Below, piece after piece: positions 17,544 through 26,506 of a DNA stretch of 64,000 nucleotides. The DNA is from an uncultured Clostridia bacterium. Lineage in GTDB: Bacteria > Bacillota > Clostridia > UBA1381. Both the position numbers and the translations under genes were made by a program. The notes below the pieces were generated by a model. That model made no database searches, was not told the origin of the DNA, and worked only from the letters and a program-made list of their open reading frames with translations. The stretch lies in NCBI GenBank assembly GCA_934476675.1, contig CAKSOE010000007.1, positions 58,922-122,921 of the forward strand, read 5' to 3'. Position 1 is the first letter of the stretch. The number at the start of each line of letters is the position of its first letter.

Positions 17544-18276
17544 CCCTGTTCTCCTTTTCAAGCGCTACAATAGTTATATTATCTTTACCGCCCCTCGAAT
17601 TTGCCAGCTCTATGAGCTTTTCTGAATTTTCCTGTAATGTGTGCGGCTCGTTCATGATATCCCTTATTTCTTCATCTGTTGTGAAATTTGTAAGTCCGTC
17701 AGAGCATACAAGTATTTTTTCACCGTTATACGGTATTATGTTTATGTCTACCTTTACCGTTTCCTCTGCGCCCATGGCGCGCGTGATAAAGTTCTTTTTC
17801 GGATGATGCTTTGCCTCCTCCGGCGTCAGCTTGCCTACCGACACAAGCTCCTGCACATACGAATGATCCTTTGTGAGCTGTTTTATTTCGTCTTTTGTAA
17901 TTCTGTATATTCTCGAATCACCCACATGAGCCGTAATTATCTTATCCTGATATATCATAGCCAGAGACGTTGTTGTTCCCATGCCCATTATCTTGTAGTG
18001 ATTTTCCGCATAATGGTATATTATGCTGTTTGCGCTTATAAACGCCTGGCGCACGGTTTCGCCTGCCTCCACGTAATCCATGTCGGAATCGAGCATATTT
18101 TCAAGACGGTTTTTTATAACGTCCACAACCATCATGCTGGCAATTTCGCCTGCTTTGTGTCCGCCCATTCCGTCCGCAACTATCGCATACGGAAAATTGC
18201 CCTCGGTAAGTACATAATAATTATCTTCATTTATTTTACGGCACATTCCCACATCTGTTGCTGCACCAAACTGCAT
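17533..18276 (-). CDS. prpC: PP2C-family protein phosphatase (PrpC/Stp type)
   Basis: A 247-residue metal-dependent Ser/Thr phosphatase that reverses phosphorylation by the neighbouring PrkC-type kinase. PP2C motifs: NEDNYYV near residue 16, VADGMGGHKAGEIAS near residue 32, HVGDSRIYR near residue 117, THDHSYV-like KDHSYVQ, and LVCSDGLTNF near residue 185. The gene has a GGAGGTGA ribosome binding site and overlaps the kinase gene, so the two products are likely made in fixed proportion. Confidence 0.95.
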   Translation of the reverse strand: MQFGAATDVGMCRKINEDNYYVLTEGNFPYAIVADGMGGHKAGEIASMMVVDVIKNRLENMLDSDMDYVEAGETVRQAFISANSIIYHYAENHYKIMGMGTTTSLAMIYQDKIITAHVGDSRIYRITKDEIKQLTKDHSYVQELVSVGKLTPEEAKHHPKKNFITRAMGAEETVKVDINIIPYNGEKILVCSDGLTNFTTDEEIRDIMNEPHTLQENSEKLIELANSRGGKDNITIVALEKENRDEQ

Positions 18277-18292
18277 CTTATCACCTCCGGTT

Positions 18293-19333
18293 TTATTCCT
18301 TGCTTTGCTCTGCGTTCATTGCCTTTTTTCTGAGCTGTCCGCACGAGGCGGATATATCGCTGCCCAGCTCGCGACGCACAGTAGCGTTTATTCCGTTTTT
18401 TATAAGCCTGTCGCAGAAATCTCTGATTTCCCTGTTTGTTCCCTTGCTGTACGGGCGTTCCTCAACATTGTTTACCGGTATGAGGTTTACGTGAGCATGA
18501 AGCTTTTTGATAAGCTTTGACAGCTCATCCGCATTTTCAATGCTGTCGTTCACGCCGTGTATCAGCGAATATTCAAAGCTTATGCGCCTGCCTGTCGCTG
18601 ACAGATACGCTGCGCAAGCCTCCATAAGCTTTTCTATGTTCCATTTATGATTTACGGGCATAATTTCATCGCGTATTTTGTCATTCGGCGCATGGAGCGA
18701 TATGGTAAGCGTTATCGGCAGGTTTTCCTTTGCCAAAGCGTAAATCCCCGGCACAACGCCGCAGCTTGACAGCGTTATGTGGCGATAGCCGATATTAAGC
18801 CCCTTTTCGTGGTTTACGTTATGAAGAAACGTGATAATATTTTCGTAATTGTCAAGCGGCTCGCCGATTCCCATGATTACTATATTTGAAATCCTCTCGC
18901 CCATATCCTTTTCGGCAAAAATCACCTGATTAAGTATCTCTCCGGCAGTCAGATCCCTGTATTTTCCGCCGATTGTCGACGCGCAGAACCGACAGCCCAT
19001 ATTGCAGCCGACCTGCGACGAAATACATATCGTAAGACCGTGATGATAGCGCATAACCACGCTTTCGATACAGTTTCCGTCTTGCAGTTCAAACAGATAT
19101 TTCACCGTTCCGTCTTTTTTTGACACATATTTTTCACGTATTTCAAGCTTTGAAACATAACTCACAGCGCCAAGCTTTTCACGCGACGCTTTTGATAAAT
19201 TCGTCATTTCGTCATAGCTTGTTACTCCCTTATGCAGCCACGAAAAAATCTGCTCCGCACGGAATTTCGGTTCGCCATGCTCCTTTAAAAATGCTTCAAG
19301 CCCGTTATATTCAAAATCCTTTAAATCAACCAT
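18293..19333 (-). CDS. rlmN: Dual-specificity RNA methyltransferase RlmN
   Basis: A 346-residue radical SAM enzyme that makes 2-methyladenosine at A2503 of 23S rRNA and A37 of some tRNAs. The iron-sulfur motif C-x3-C-x2-C is seen in GCNMGCRFCAS near residue 112. The GEPLDNYENI block and the C-terminal catalytic cysteine in SDISASCGQLR are present. The start overlaps the end of rsmB by 8 bp. The gene order rsmB-rlmN-prpC-prkC-rsgA-rpe is a classic Firmicute operon. Confidence 0.96.
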   Translation of the reverse strand: MVDLKDFEYNGLEAFLKEHGEPKFRAEQIFSWLHKGVTSYDEMTNLSKASREKLGAVSYVSKLEIREKYVSKKDGTVKYLFELQDGNCIESVVMRYHHGLTICISSQVGCNMGCRFCASTIGGKYRDLTAGEILNQVIFAEKDMGERISNIVIMGIGEPLDNYENIITFLHNVNHEKGLNIGYRHITLSSCGVVPGIYALAKENLPITLTISLHAPNDKIRDEIMPVNHKWNIEKLMEACAAYLSATGRRISFEYSLIHGVNDSIENADELSKLIKKLHAHVNLIPVNNVEERPYSKGTNREIRDFCDRLIKNGINATVRRELGSDISASCGQLRKKAMNAEQSKE

Positions 19334-20600
19334 TGTCCGTTTCCCGTTTTTTCAGCTTGCATATGTAAAAACCGTCCGTTCCGTCAATATGCGGATAAAA
19401 GGTCTTTTCATACAGCTTTTCAAATTCACCGTGTTCCTTTATAAATCCCTCCGTCACTCCCTCGTTTTCCTCTCGCTCAACAGTGCAGGTGGAATATACT
19501 ATCTCACCGCCGCGCTTTAAATATGCGGCGGCATTTTCAAGTATTTTTTTCTGTATTGCCGTCAAATCGGCATTTTCTTCTCTGTTCCATTTTATGTCCG
19601 GTTTTCTTCCTATTATTCCCAAACCCGAACACGGAACATCACATAATATTTTATCCGCCGTTTCCTTAAATGCCGTATTCGGTACAGTAACATCGGCAGC
19701 GGACGCTTTTATTATATTTATGTCAAGCCTTTCGGCGTTTTTTTCTATAAGCTTTATTTTGTGGTCATATTTGTCAAAGGCATAAATTATGCCCTCGTTT
19801 TTCATCAGTTCCGCCATGTGCGTTGTTTTTCCTCCCGGCGCGGCGCACATATCAATGACCGTTTCTCCCGGCTGCGGATTTAAAACAACCGCCGCCTGCA
19901 TTGCCGCCGTGTCCTGCGGCGTATAATACCCTTTATTATACAGCCTGCTGCGGCTTATGTCAAATCCGTCCGTCACAACTGCGTCGTTTTCCTCATGCGC
20001 AGTTACATTTTCCTCCGCAAGAGCCTTTACTAAAAGCTCGGCGTTTGTTTTTAAACTGTTCGGACGAAGCGTTATTTTCTTTTCCTTTTCCGATACCGCC
20101 ATCATTTCCTCGGCAAACTCAAAACCGAATTCTTTAATCCATTTTTCGCATATCCATACGGGATATGAATATTTTACGGACAAATACTCCGTTTTATCCT
20201 CGGGATATTTTATTTCCGTTTTTTTGACGTTTCTTAAAATCCCGTTCACAAACCCCGCCGACGCGCCGTGACCGTAACGCTTTGCAAGCTTTACGCTTTC
20301 ATTTACGGCGGCGCTTTCTGGGATTTTATCCGTATACAGCAGCTGATATATTCCCATACGCAGAATAATCAGTATATACTGTGATATTTTTTTCATTTTT
20401 ATTTTCGACATACTCTTTATATAATAATCGAGAGTAAGACGTTTGTCGGTCACTCCGTACACAAGCTCCGTAAAGAGCGGCTTATCCTGCGCGCTCATAT
20501 CCTTATAATATGCAAGCGCATTTTTTACCGCCGCATTGGAATATGTGCCGTTAAATTCTATATCGTACAGCGTTTTAAGCGCCGCTTCGCGAACGTTCAT
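19326..20600 (-). CDS. rsmB: 16S rRNA (cytosine-967-C5)-methyltransferase RsmB
   Basis: A 424-residue enzyme with an N-terminal NusB-like RNA-binding domain (about residues 1-135) and a C-terminal SAM methyltransferase domain. Motifs are VIDMCAAPGGKTTHMAEL near residue 245, CDVPCSGLG near residue 315 and the catalytic YSTCTVEREENE near residue 370. The start overlaps the stop of the metallopeptidase gene by one base (TAATG), which suggests translational coupling. Confidence 0.96.
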   Translation of the reverse strand: MNVREAALKTLYDIEFNGTYSNAAVKNALAYYKDMSAQDKPLFTELVYGVTDKRLTLDYYIKSMSKIKMKKISQYILIILRMGIYQLLYTDKIPESAAVNESVKLAKRYGHGASAGFVNGILRNVKKTEIKYPEDKTEYLSVKYSYPVWICEKWIKEFGFEFAEEMMAVSEKEKKITLRPNSLKTNAELLVKALAEENVTAHEENDAVVTDGFDISRSRLYNKGYYTPQDTAAMQAAVVLNPQPGETVIDMCAAPGGKTTHMAELMKNEGIIYAFDKYDHKIKLIEKNAERLDINIIKASAADVTVPNTAFKETADKILCDVPCSGLGIIGRKPDIKWNREENADLTAIQKKILENAAAYLKRGGEIVYSTCTVEREENEGVTEGFIKEHGEFEKLYEKTFYPHIDGTDGFYICKLKKRETDNG

Positions 20601-21307
20601 TAATCTCTCCTTCTGGAATTCTGCACAATGAGAAATAGTCTGAGTACCTGCAATGCAGTTGACGCAACGCCTGCAAAATACGTCATTGCCGCGGCTGTAA
20701 GCACTTTTTTCGCACCGCGGAGTTCGTCTGTATCAAGCATATTCATGCCTTCAAGCGTTTTTAATGCTCTTGCGCTTGCATTTGTTTCCGTAGGCAGCGT
20801 AATTATCTGAAATGCCAGCACCGCACAGAAAAGTATAACTCCGAGCATTGCAAGGTTATATCCGCGGCTCCCCATGATAAGTCCCAGAAGAATCAGCGGT
20901 ATTGACGCATAGTTGCACACGTTTACAAACGGAACAATGCCGTTTCTTATCTTTATCGGAACATACCCCGCCTGATGCTGCACCGCATGACCGCATTCAT
21001 GCGCCGCCACTCCGATAGCCGCCACCGACGACGAATTGTATGTCGCGTCGGACAGACGTATAACCATATTTCTCGGATCGAAATGGTCGGACAGATTTCC
21101 GCTTATATGCTCTATCCGCACATTAAAAAGTCCGTTGGCGTCAAGTATTTTTCTTGCCGCTTCCGCTCCGGTAAGTCCGCGGCGGCTCAGCACCTTATCA
21201 TATTTTGCAAAAGTTCCTTTTACGTTTGCCGATGCTATCAAGGTTATTATCATACCTATGATTACAAGCATATATGTCGGGTCGTAAAACATTCCGTAAT
21301 GATACAT
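20600..21307 (-). CDS. Zinc metallopeptidase, YugP family (membrane)
   Basis: A 235-residue integral membrane protein of the YugP/DUF2268-neutral zinc metallopeptidase family. The zinc motif HECGH lies near residue 103 in AAHECGHAVQHQAGY. Hydrophobic segments occur at about residues 8-25, 125-165 and 200-225. The substrate is unknown. The gene lies between fmt and rsmB, a conserved position in many Clostridia, which hints at a housekeeping membrane-protein role, but the function is not established. Confidence 0.88.
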   Translation of the reverse strand: MYHYGMFYDPTYMLVIIGMIITLIASANVKGTFAKYDKVLSRRGLTGAEAARKILDANGLFNVRIEHISGNLSDHFDPRNMVIRLSDATYNSSSVAAIGVAAHECGHAVQHQAGYVPIKIRNGIVPFVNVCNYASIPLILLGLIMGSRGYNLAMLGVILFCAVLAFQIITLPTETNASARALKTLEGMNMLDTDELRGAKKVLTAAAMTYFAGVASTALQVLRLFLIVQNSRRRD

Positions 21308-21321
21308 AATATATCCCTCCG

Positions 21322-22257
21322 TTATTTTCCGAGGATTTCGCCGATTTTTATTTCATGTCCGCGTGCATAGTCCTCAACGTTCATTCTCTTACTGTTTGCA
21401 AACTGCGCCGTTTTTACGCATAAAATTCCGTTTCCCGATGCAATTTTCAAACCCTCTCCCTTTTGCAGGGATAAAATTTTGCCCGGCTCGGCGTCGGTTT
21501 TTCCGCTATCGACAACCGCTTCGGTAATTTTCAGCGGCTCGCCCATATACGTTGTAAACGCAACCGGCCACGGATTCATTCCGCATATCAGCTTTGAAAT
21601 TTTCTCCGCGCTCTTTGCCCAGTCTATTTTTCCCTCTTCCTTTGAAAGCATCGGCGCATAGGTATGCTCCTCATGCTTTTGAGGTACGGGCGTAATATTT
21701 CCGTTTTCGATTTCCGCTATCGTTTTCACAAGCAGCCGTCCGCCAAGCTCCGCCAAACGGTCAAACAGTTCTCCGGCAGTTTCGTATTTTCCGATTTCGG
21801 TGCTTTCGGCGGAAAGTATATCTCCCGTGTCAAGTCCTTTATCCATCTGCATAATCGTCACGCCGGTTTCTGCGTCGCCGTTTATAACGGCTCTCTGTAT
21901 CGGCGCTGCGCCTCGGTATTTCGGCAAAAGTGACGCATGGACGTTTATACAGCCGTATTTCGGATAATTTATTATATATTCCGGTAAAATTTTTCCGTAT
22001 GCCGCAACCACAATCAACTCGGGACGAAGTTCTTCAAGCGTCGGCAAAAGCTCACCGTTTTTCAGTTTTTCCGGCTGAAAAACCGGAATGTTTTCCTCCT
22101 GCGCCGCAAGCTTTACATCGGTAGGCTGTAATTTGTGTCCTCTGCCCTTCGGCTTGTCGGGCTGCGAAACAGCGCCGCACACATCAAGCCCTGCCGAAAG
22201 CATCGCTTTAAGCGACGCCGCCGCAAAATCGGGCGTTCCCATAAAAAGTATTCTCAT
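21322..22257 (-). CDS. fmt: Methionyl-tRNA formyltransferase
   Basis: A 311-residue enzyme that formylates initiator Met-tRNA. The signature is HASLLPKYRGAAPIQRAVINGD-like around residues 108-130 (Asn-His-Asp catalytic group at NVHASLLPKYRG and MDKGLDTGDIL), and a C-terminal OB-type domain follows. It lies directly after def, as in most bacteria, so formylation and deformylation genes are co-expressed. Confidence 0.97.
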   Translation of the reverse strand: MRILFMGTPDFAAASLKAMLSAGLDVCGAVSQPDKPKGRGHKLQPTDVKLAAQEENIPVFQPEKLKNGELLPTLEELRPELIVVAAYGKILPEYIINYPKYGCINVHASLLPKYRGAAPIQRAVINGDAETGVTIMQMDKGLDTGDILSAESTEIGKYETAGELFDRLAELGGRLLVKTIAEIENGNITPVPQKHEEHTYAPMLSKEEGKIDWAKSAEKISKLICGMNPWPVAFTTYMGEPLKITEAVVDSGKTDAEPGKILSLQKGEGLKIASGNGILCVKTAQFANSKRMNVEDYARGHEIKIGEILGK

Positions 22258-22269
22258 TCCAACCCTCCG

Positions 22270-22719
22270 TCAGTCTAAATATCTGATAACCCTGTCAAGG
22301 AACAGCTTGCCGTCAAGATGTTCTATCTCATGGCAGAATGCCCTTGCGGTAAGCTCCTCGCCCTCAACGTCAAACCAGTTTCCGTCTCTGTCCTGCGCAT
22401 GAACCTTAACCTTCATCGGACGTTCAACCTCACCGAACACCTTCGGTACGCTGAGACATCCCTCCGATCCGATCTGCGAACCGCTTTCCTCGGTAATCAC
22501 AGGGTTTATAAGTTCAATTTTTCCGTTTCCGGTATCCACCACAACCGCTCTTTTCAAAATTCCCACCTGTGGCGCAGCAAGACCCACACCCTCGCTTTTC
22601 TGCATAGTTTCATACATATCATCAAGCAGAATGTGCAGCTTTTTATCAAACTTCTTTACTTCCTTGCATTTTTTGTAAAGTATCTCGTCACCCTTTGTAC
22701 GAATTTCTCTTATCGCCAT
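22270..22719 (-). CDS. def: Peptide deformylase
   Basis: A 149-residue metalloenzyme that removes the formyl group from new proteins. All three motifs are present: GVGLAAPQVG near residue 43, EGCLSVP near residue 86 (Cys metal ligand) and HEIEHLDG near residue 129 (two His ligands and catalytic Glu). The ATG at 22719 has AGGAAAG upstream and gives the usual start. An in-frame upstream codon would add 11 residues with no family similarity. Confidence 0.97.
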   Translation of the reverse strand: MAIREIRTKGDEILYKKCKEVKKFDKKLHILLDDMYETMQKSEGVGLAAPQVGILKRAVVVDTGNGKIELINPVITEESGSQIGSEGCLSVPKVFGEVERPMKVKVHAQDRDGNWFDVEGEELTARAFCHEIEHLDGKLFLDRVIRYLD

Positions 22720-22767
22720 TTTTATTCTTTCCTTTCCGTGCCGACAGCACAAATGTGCTGCGGCGGA

Positions 22768-25203
22768 CTAATAAATCATATTAGGATTTTTATCAGTAAT
22801 TATCGAAACACTCCGGTAATTTTTATTTTTCAGACATCCGTCGCAGGCTTTTTTCAAAACTCCGTTTAGAGCGTCCGCGTTTTCGCATTTAATTAAAATT
22901 TGCCATCTGTACTTATTTTTTATCTTGGATATACCTGACGGCACAGGTCCTAAAAGCTGTATTCGCTGATTCATGCTGCGTATATCGCCCATAAGCTTTA
23001 AAAAATATTTCGCCGCTTGCGGAACAATCGCTTCCGACGTACCCGAAAACACAATATTTATCATATCGGAATACGGCGGATACCACATAATTCTGCGTTT
23101 TTCAATCTCCTTGCCGTAAAATCCGACGTAGTTATGAACCGCACTTAAAGCTATTGCCTCCTCCTCCGGCGAATAGGTCTGAACTATCGCACGTCCTTTT
23201 TTTGCACCTCTGCCGGCACGTCCGGTTACCTGTTCAAGCATCGAAAATGTTCTTTCCGCACTTCTGTAATCATTTATGTGCAGCATTGTATCCGCACTCA
23301 CAACACCCACAAGCGTAACATTTTCAAAATCCAGTCCCTTTGCCACCATCTGCGTGCCGATGAGAATATCGATTTTTTCTTTTTCAAATCTTTCCAAAAG
23401 CTTTTCGTGCGATTCCTTTCTGCCCGTTGTATCAACGTCCATTCTCAGAACGGACGCATCGGGAAAGAGCTTGTGTATTTCCTCCTCAACGCGCTGTGTT
23501 CCGCCGCCGAAATAGCGTATATATTTGCTGCCGCATCTGGGGCAAAGCGTATAGTTCGGGCGCATATAGCCGCAGTAGTGGCATTTTAGGACGTTGTCAA
23601 ACTTATGATATGTAAGCGAAATGTTGCAATTCGGACATTCCGCCGTATATCCGCATTTTCTGCACGAAACAAAGGTAGAAAAGCCGCGTCTGTTAAGAAA
23701 CAGTATTGTCTGTTCTCCTTTTTTCAGGTTAACTTCAAGTTCATTTCTTAACAGCCTTGAAAACATACTCCTGTTGCCCTCGTCAAGCTCGCGCCGCATA
23801 TCCACCACTGTGACCGGCGGCATTTTATTGTTGTTGCAGCGTTTTTTCATCGTGAGCAAAGTATATTCGCCTTTTTTTGCCTTATAAAAGCTTTCCATTG
23901 ACGGCGTTGCCGATGCAAAAACCACCGCCGCACCGTACTGTCTGCCGCGGAATGAGGCAACCTCCTTTGCGCTGTACCTCGGCGACATCTCAGATTTATA
24001 TGTTTCCGAGTGTTCCTCGTCAACAATTATTATACCGATATTGTCAAGCGGAGCAAACACTGCCGATCTCGCGCCGATTACTATATCCGCACCTCCGCTG
24101 CGTATGCGCCGCCACTGGTCATATCGTTCGCCCAGGGAAAGTTTGCTGTGCAGTACGGCTATGCGTTCGCCGAACCGCGACATAAACCGCGACACCATCT
24201 GCGGTGTAAGCGATATTTCCGGAACGAGCACAAGTGCGGTTTTGCCCATTTTTACGGCGTGTTCGATTGACTGCATAAACACCTCTGTTTTGCCGCTGCC
24301 CGTAACGCCGTAAAGCAAAAATTCGTTAAACTTGCCATTATCCATAGAACCTGTTAAAGCCTTTACGGCGTCAGACTGCTCGTCTGTCATGGTAAAGGCT
24401 CTTGTTTTTTTCACAGTCTTGTTTTTAAGCGGATTGCGCTCAATCTCCAAATCAAAGATTTTTACAAATCCTTTGCCCGCTAATGCGCTTACCGCATTAT
24501 ATGAGCCGCCGGCAAATTTTTTCAAATCAGATACCGCAATAAACTCGTTCACTGCCAGAATTTGCAGCATATTCGATTGAACGGGCGCTTTTCCACTCAT
24601 TTTTACCGCTTCTGCCACTGCATTTTCGGGAGCAATCGCCAATCTTACGGCGCGGATTGTTTTTTCTTTCACGCCCTGCGAATGGCGGTATTCCCTTTGC
24701 AGAGCGCCTTTTTTTATCATATCGCGCAGCTGCGGCTTTATGTCTTTGTTAAGCATTGCCGAAAGCGCTCCGTATTCCATACCGCCGCCGTTATCCAAAA
24801 GACATTCTATGATTTTTTTTCGTATCTGAGAACGCTCCTGCCCCAGCTCTTTTATCGTTATCCATTCCTCCGAAACAATATCCGTTCCGGCGGGAACAAC
24901 GGCATGAATCAAATCAAGATATGAAGTCAGATACCGCTCGCGCATAAATTCGATTGTTTCAAGCATTTTTTCGTCAAACGCTCTGTCGTTTCCGGCAAGA
25001 CGAATGATGGATTTAAGACGCTTTCCTCCGCTTTTTCCGGTAACTCCGACGCAAAATCCCTCTTTTTCCGCATTGCCCGACGAAAACGGGACTATAACGC
25101 GCGCTCCGACTCCGACAAGTCCGGTCAGTTCGTCAGGTATTAAATAATCAAAAATTTTATCCACCATCTTGGAACGATGGTCAACGATTACCTGTGCAAT
25201 CAC
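22768..25203 (-). CDS. priA: Primosomal replication protein PriA
   Basis: An 811-residue 3'-5' superfamily 2 DNA helicase that restarts stalled forks. An N-terminal DNA-binding domain (residues 1-110), a winged-helix linker, Walker A GVTGSGKTEVF near residue 297 and DEEH near residue 395 are seen. Zinc-binding cysteine pairs follow in CRKCGYTAECPNC and CHYCGYMRPNYTLCPRCG, with helicase motifs TQMVAKGLDFENV and QVTGRAGRG after that. The start is GTG at 25203 with GGAGGGGAG upstream. It is placed between rpoZ and def as in many Firmicutes. Confidence 0.96.
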   Translation of the reverse strand: MIAQVIVDHRSKMVDKIFDYLIPDELTGLVGVGARVIVPFSSGNAEKEGFCVGVTGKSGGKRLKSIIRLAGNDRAFDEKMLETIEFMRERYLTSYLDLIHAVVPAGTDIVSEEWITIKELGQERSQIRKKIIECLLDNGGGMEYGALSAMLNKDIKPQLRDMIKKGALQREYRHSQGVKEKTIRAVRLAIAPENAVAEAVKMSGKAPVQSNMLQILAVNEFIAVSDLKKFAGGSYNAVSALAGKGFVKIFDLEIERNPLKNKTVKKTRAFTMTDEQSDAVKALTGSMDNGKFNEFLLYGVTGSGKTEVFMQSIEHAVKMGKTALVLVPEISLTPQMVSRFMSRFGERIAVLHSKLSLGERYDQWRRIRSGGADIVIGARSAVFAPLDNIGIIIVDEEHSETYKSEMSPRYSAKEVASFRGRQYGAAVVFASATPSMESFYKAKKGEYTLLTMKKRCNNNKMPPVTVVDMRRELDEGNRSMFSRLLRNELEVNLKKGEQTILFLNRRGFSTFVSCRKCGYTAECPNCNISLTYHKFDNVLKCHYCGYMRPNYTLCPRCGSKYIRYFGGGTQRVEEEIHKLFPDASVLRMDVDTTGRKESHEKLLERFEKEKIDILIGTQMVAKGLDFENVTLVGVVSADTMLHINDYRSAERTFSMLEQVTGRAGRGAKKGRAIVQTYSPEEEAIALSAVHNYVGFYGKEIEKRRIMWYPPYSDMINIVFSGTSEAIVPQAAKYFLKLMGDIRSMNQRIQLLGPVPSGISKIKNKYRWQILIKCENADALNGVLKKACDGCLKNKNYRSVSIITDKNPNMIY

Positions 25204-25225
25204 TTCCCGGTCTCCCCTCCGTTAA

Positions 25226-25561
25226 TTATTCCGCTTCGACTGCCTCTGTAATTTCAAAGCCTCCGTTGGTGTTTTCGGAAGCGCTTTCCGCTTCGGCGTC
25301 TTCACTGAGATGCTGTATAGCGGCAAACTTTTCTTCCTCCCATTCCTTTGCCTTTCTTATTTCCTCCGAACGCACATAGCCTACTCTGCCGTCCGCAATT
25401 TCATTAACCGCGGTCGAAACGGGTTTCTCGCCGTCATTATCGGTTAGACCGTCGTGCATTGCCTTTCCTATCATTCTTGCTCTCTTTGCGGTCATTATCG
25501 CCAATGTATATCGGCTGTCAACGCATTTGTCAAGCTTTGTAATTCCCGGTTCTGTCATCAT
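25226..25561 (-). CDS. rpoZ: RNA polymerase omega subunit
   Basis: About 111 residues. The conserved omega core is seen as KCVDSRYTLAIMTAKRARMI near the N-terminus followed by KPVSTAVNEIADGRV. A Glu/Ala-rich C-terminal tail is longer than in Bacillus. The start is uncertain. I prefer the paired ATG codons at 25561 and 25558, which begin just before the core. The frame is open back to a GTG at 25660 that overlaps gmk, but the extra 33 residues do not look like omega. It follows gmk, the usual Firmicute arrangement. Confidence 0.88.
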   Translation of the reverse strand: MMTEPGITKLDKCVDSRYTLAIMTAKRARMIGKAMHDGLTDNDGEKPVSTAVNEIADGRVGYVRSEEIRKAKEWEEEKFAAIQHLSEDAEAESASENTNGGFEITEAVEAE

Positions 25562-25646
25562 AATAAATTCCGTTACCTTTCCGTCCGCAAAATATATTTT
25601 ATGCCTGCCGTATACGGACAAAATACGGCGCGGCTGTTTTGGCTTA

Positions 25647-26243
25647 TTAATATTTTTCACTTAAAAGACTGTCTACCAGTCCGTGTTTTTTTACTTTTTC
25701 ATGCAAGATTTCGCAAACCTCGTCCACACAGCGGTCAAGATCGTCATTCACAACTATGTAATTGTACTTTCCGCTCTGTTCAAATTCCCACTTTGCACTG
25801 TCAAGGCGTTCCTTTATCTGTTCCTCCGTTTCCCTGCCGCGCTCCGTAAGACGCTTTTTCAGTTCTTTCATTGACGGCGGAATAACAAAAATCAGATTTG
25901 CGTCCTCTATCATTTTCTTCACCTGCAATGCGCCCTGCGGCTCGATTTCCAAAAGCACATTCATGCCCTTGTCAAGCATATCCTCGACGGTTTTCTGCGG
26001 CGTTCCGTAATAATTTCCGTTATACACCGCATATTCAAGCATTTCGCCGTTGTCAATCATACGCTTAAAATCCTCAACGGTCGTATAGTTATAAGTTACG
26101 CCGTCCGTTTCGCCTTTTCTGATTTCGCGCGTGGTGCTGGAAACGGAAAGAAAAATATCCTCCCTTTTAAGCAATTCGCCGCATATTGTTCCTTTACCGG
26201 TACCCGATGGTCCCGACATTACAAAAAGCATTCCCCTACTCAA
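25647..26243 (-). CDS. gmk: Guanylate kinase
   Basis: About 198 residues. It phosphorylates GMP to GDP. The P-loop is MSGPSGTGKGT near the start. Other family blocks are STTREIRKGETDGVTYNY and MLEYAVYNGNYYGTPQ. The likely start is the TTG at 26243, six bases after a GGAGGTG that is itself formed by the Gly-Gly codons at the end of remA. The ATG at 26231 is the alternative but has no well-spaced site. Either way gmk is coupled to remA. Confidence 0.94.
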   Translation of the reverse strand: MSRGMLFVMSGPSGTGKGTICGELLKREDIFLSVSSTTREIRKGETDGVTYNYTTVEDFKRMIDNGEMLEYAVYNGNYYGTPQKTVEDMLDKGMNVLLEIEPQGALQVKKMIEDANLIFVIPPSMKELKKRLTERGRETEEQIKERLDSAKWEFEQSGKYNYIVVNDDLDRCVDEVCEILHEKVKKHGLVDSLLSEKY

Positions 26244-26484
26244 TTTCTTCACCTCCGACAAGCCTGCCTGCAACGGTTTCCGGCTGTATGGAGGTAAGAA
26301 TCACGTGTTCCGAATCGGTTATGATAACGGCGCGCGTCCTTCTTCCGTATGTTGCGTTTACCAGAATACCCTTTTCCTCCGCATCGTGTATAACACGCTT
26401 AATGGGTGCGGATTCGGGGCTTACAACCGCCACAATCCTGTCTGCATTAACCATGTTTCCGAAGCCTATGTTAATTAATTTCAC
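26236..26484 (-). CDS. remA: RemA-family regulator (DUF370)
   Basis: An 82-residue RemA/YlzA family protein. In Bacillus subtilis RemA is a DNA-binding activator of biofilm matrix and osmoprotection genes. The conserved core INIGFGNMVNADRIVAVVSP and ATYGRRTRAVIITDSEHVILTS is nearly complete. The start is a GTG at 26484. The yicC-remA-gmk-rpoZ order is conserved in Firmicutes. The targets in this organism are unknown. Confidence 0.93.
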   Translation of the reverse strand: MKLINIGFGNMVNADRIVAVVSPESAPIKRVIHDAEEKGILVNATYGRRTRAVIITDSEHVILTSIQPETVAGRLVGGEEIE

Positions 26485-26506
26485 TGTATCAGCAAATCCT
26501 TTCCGG

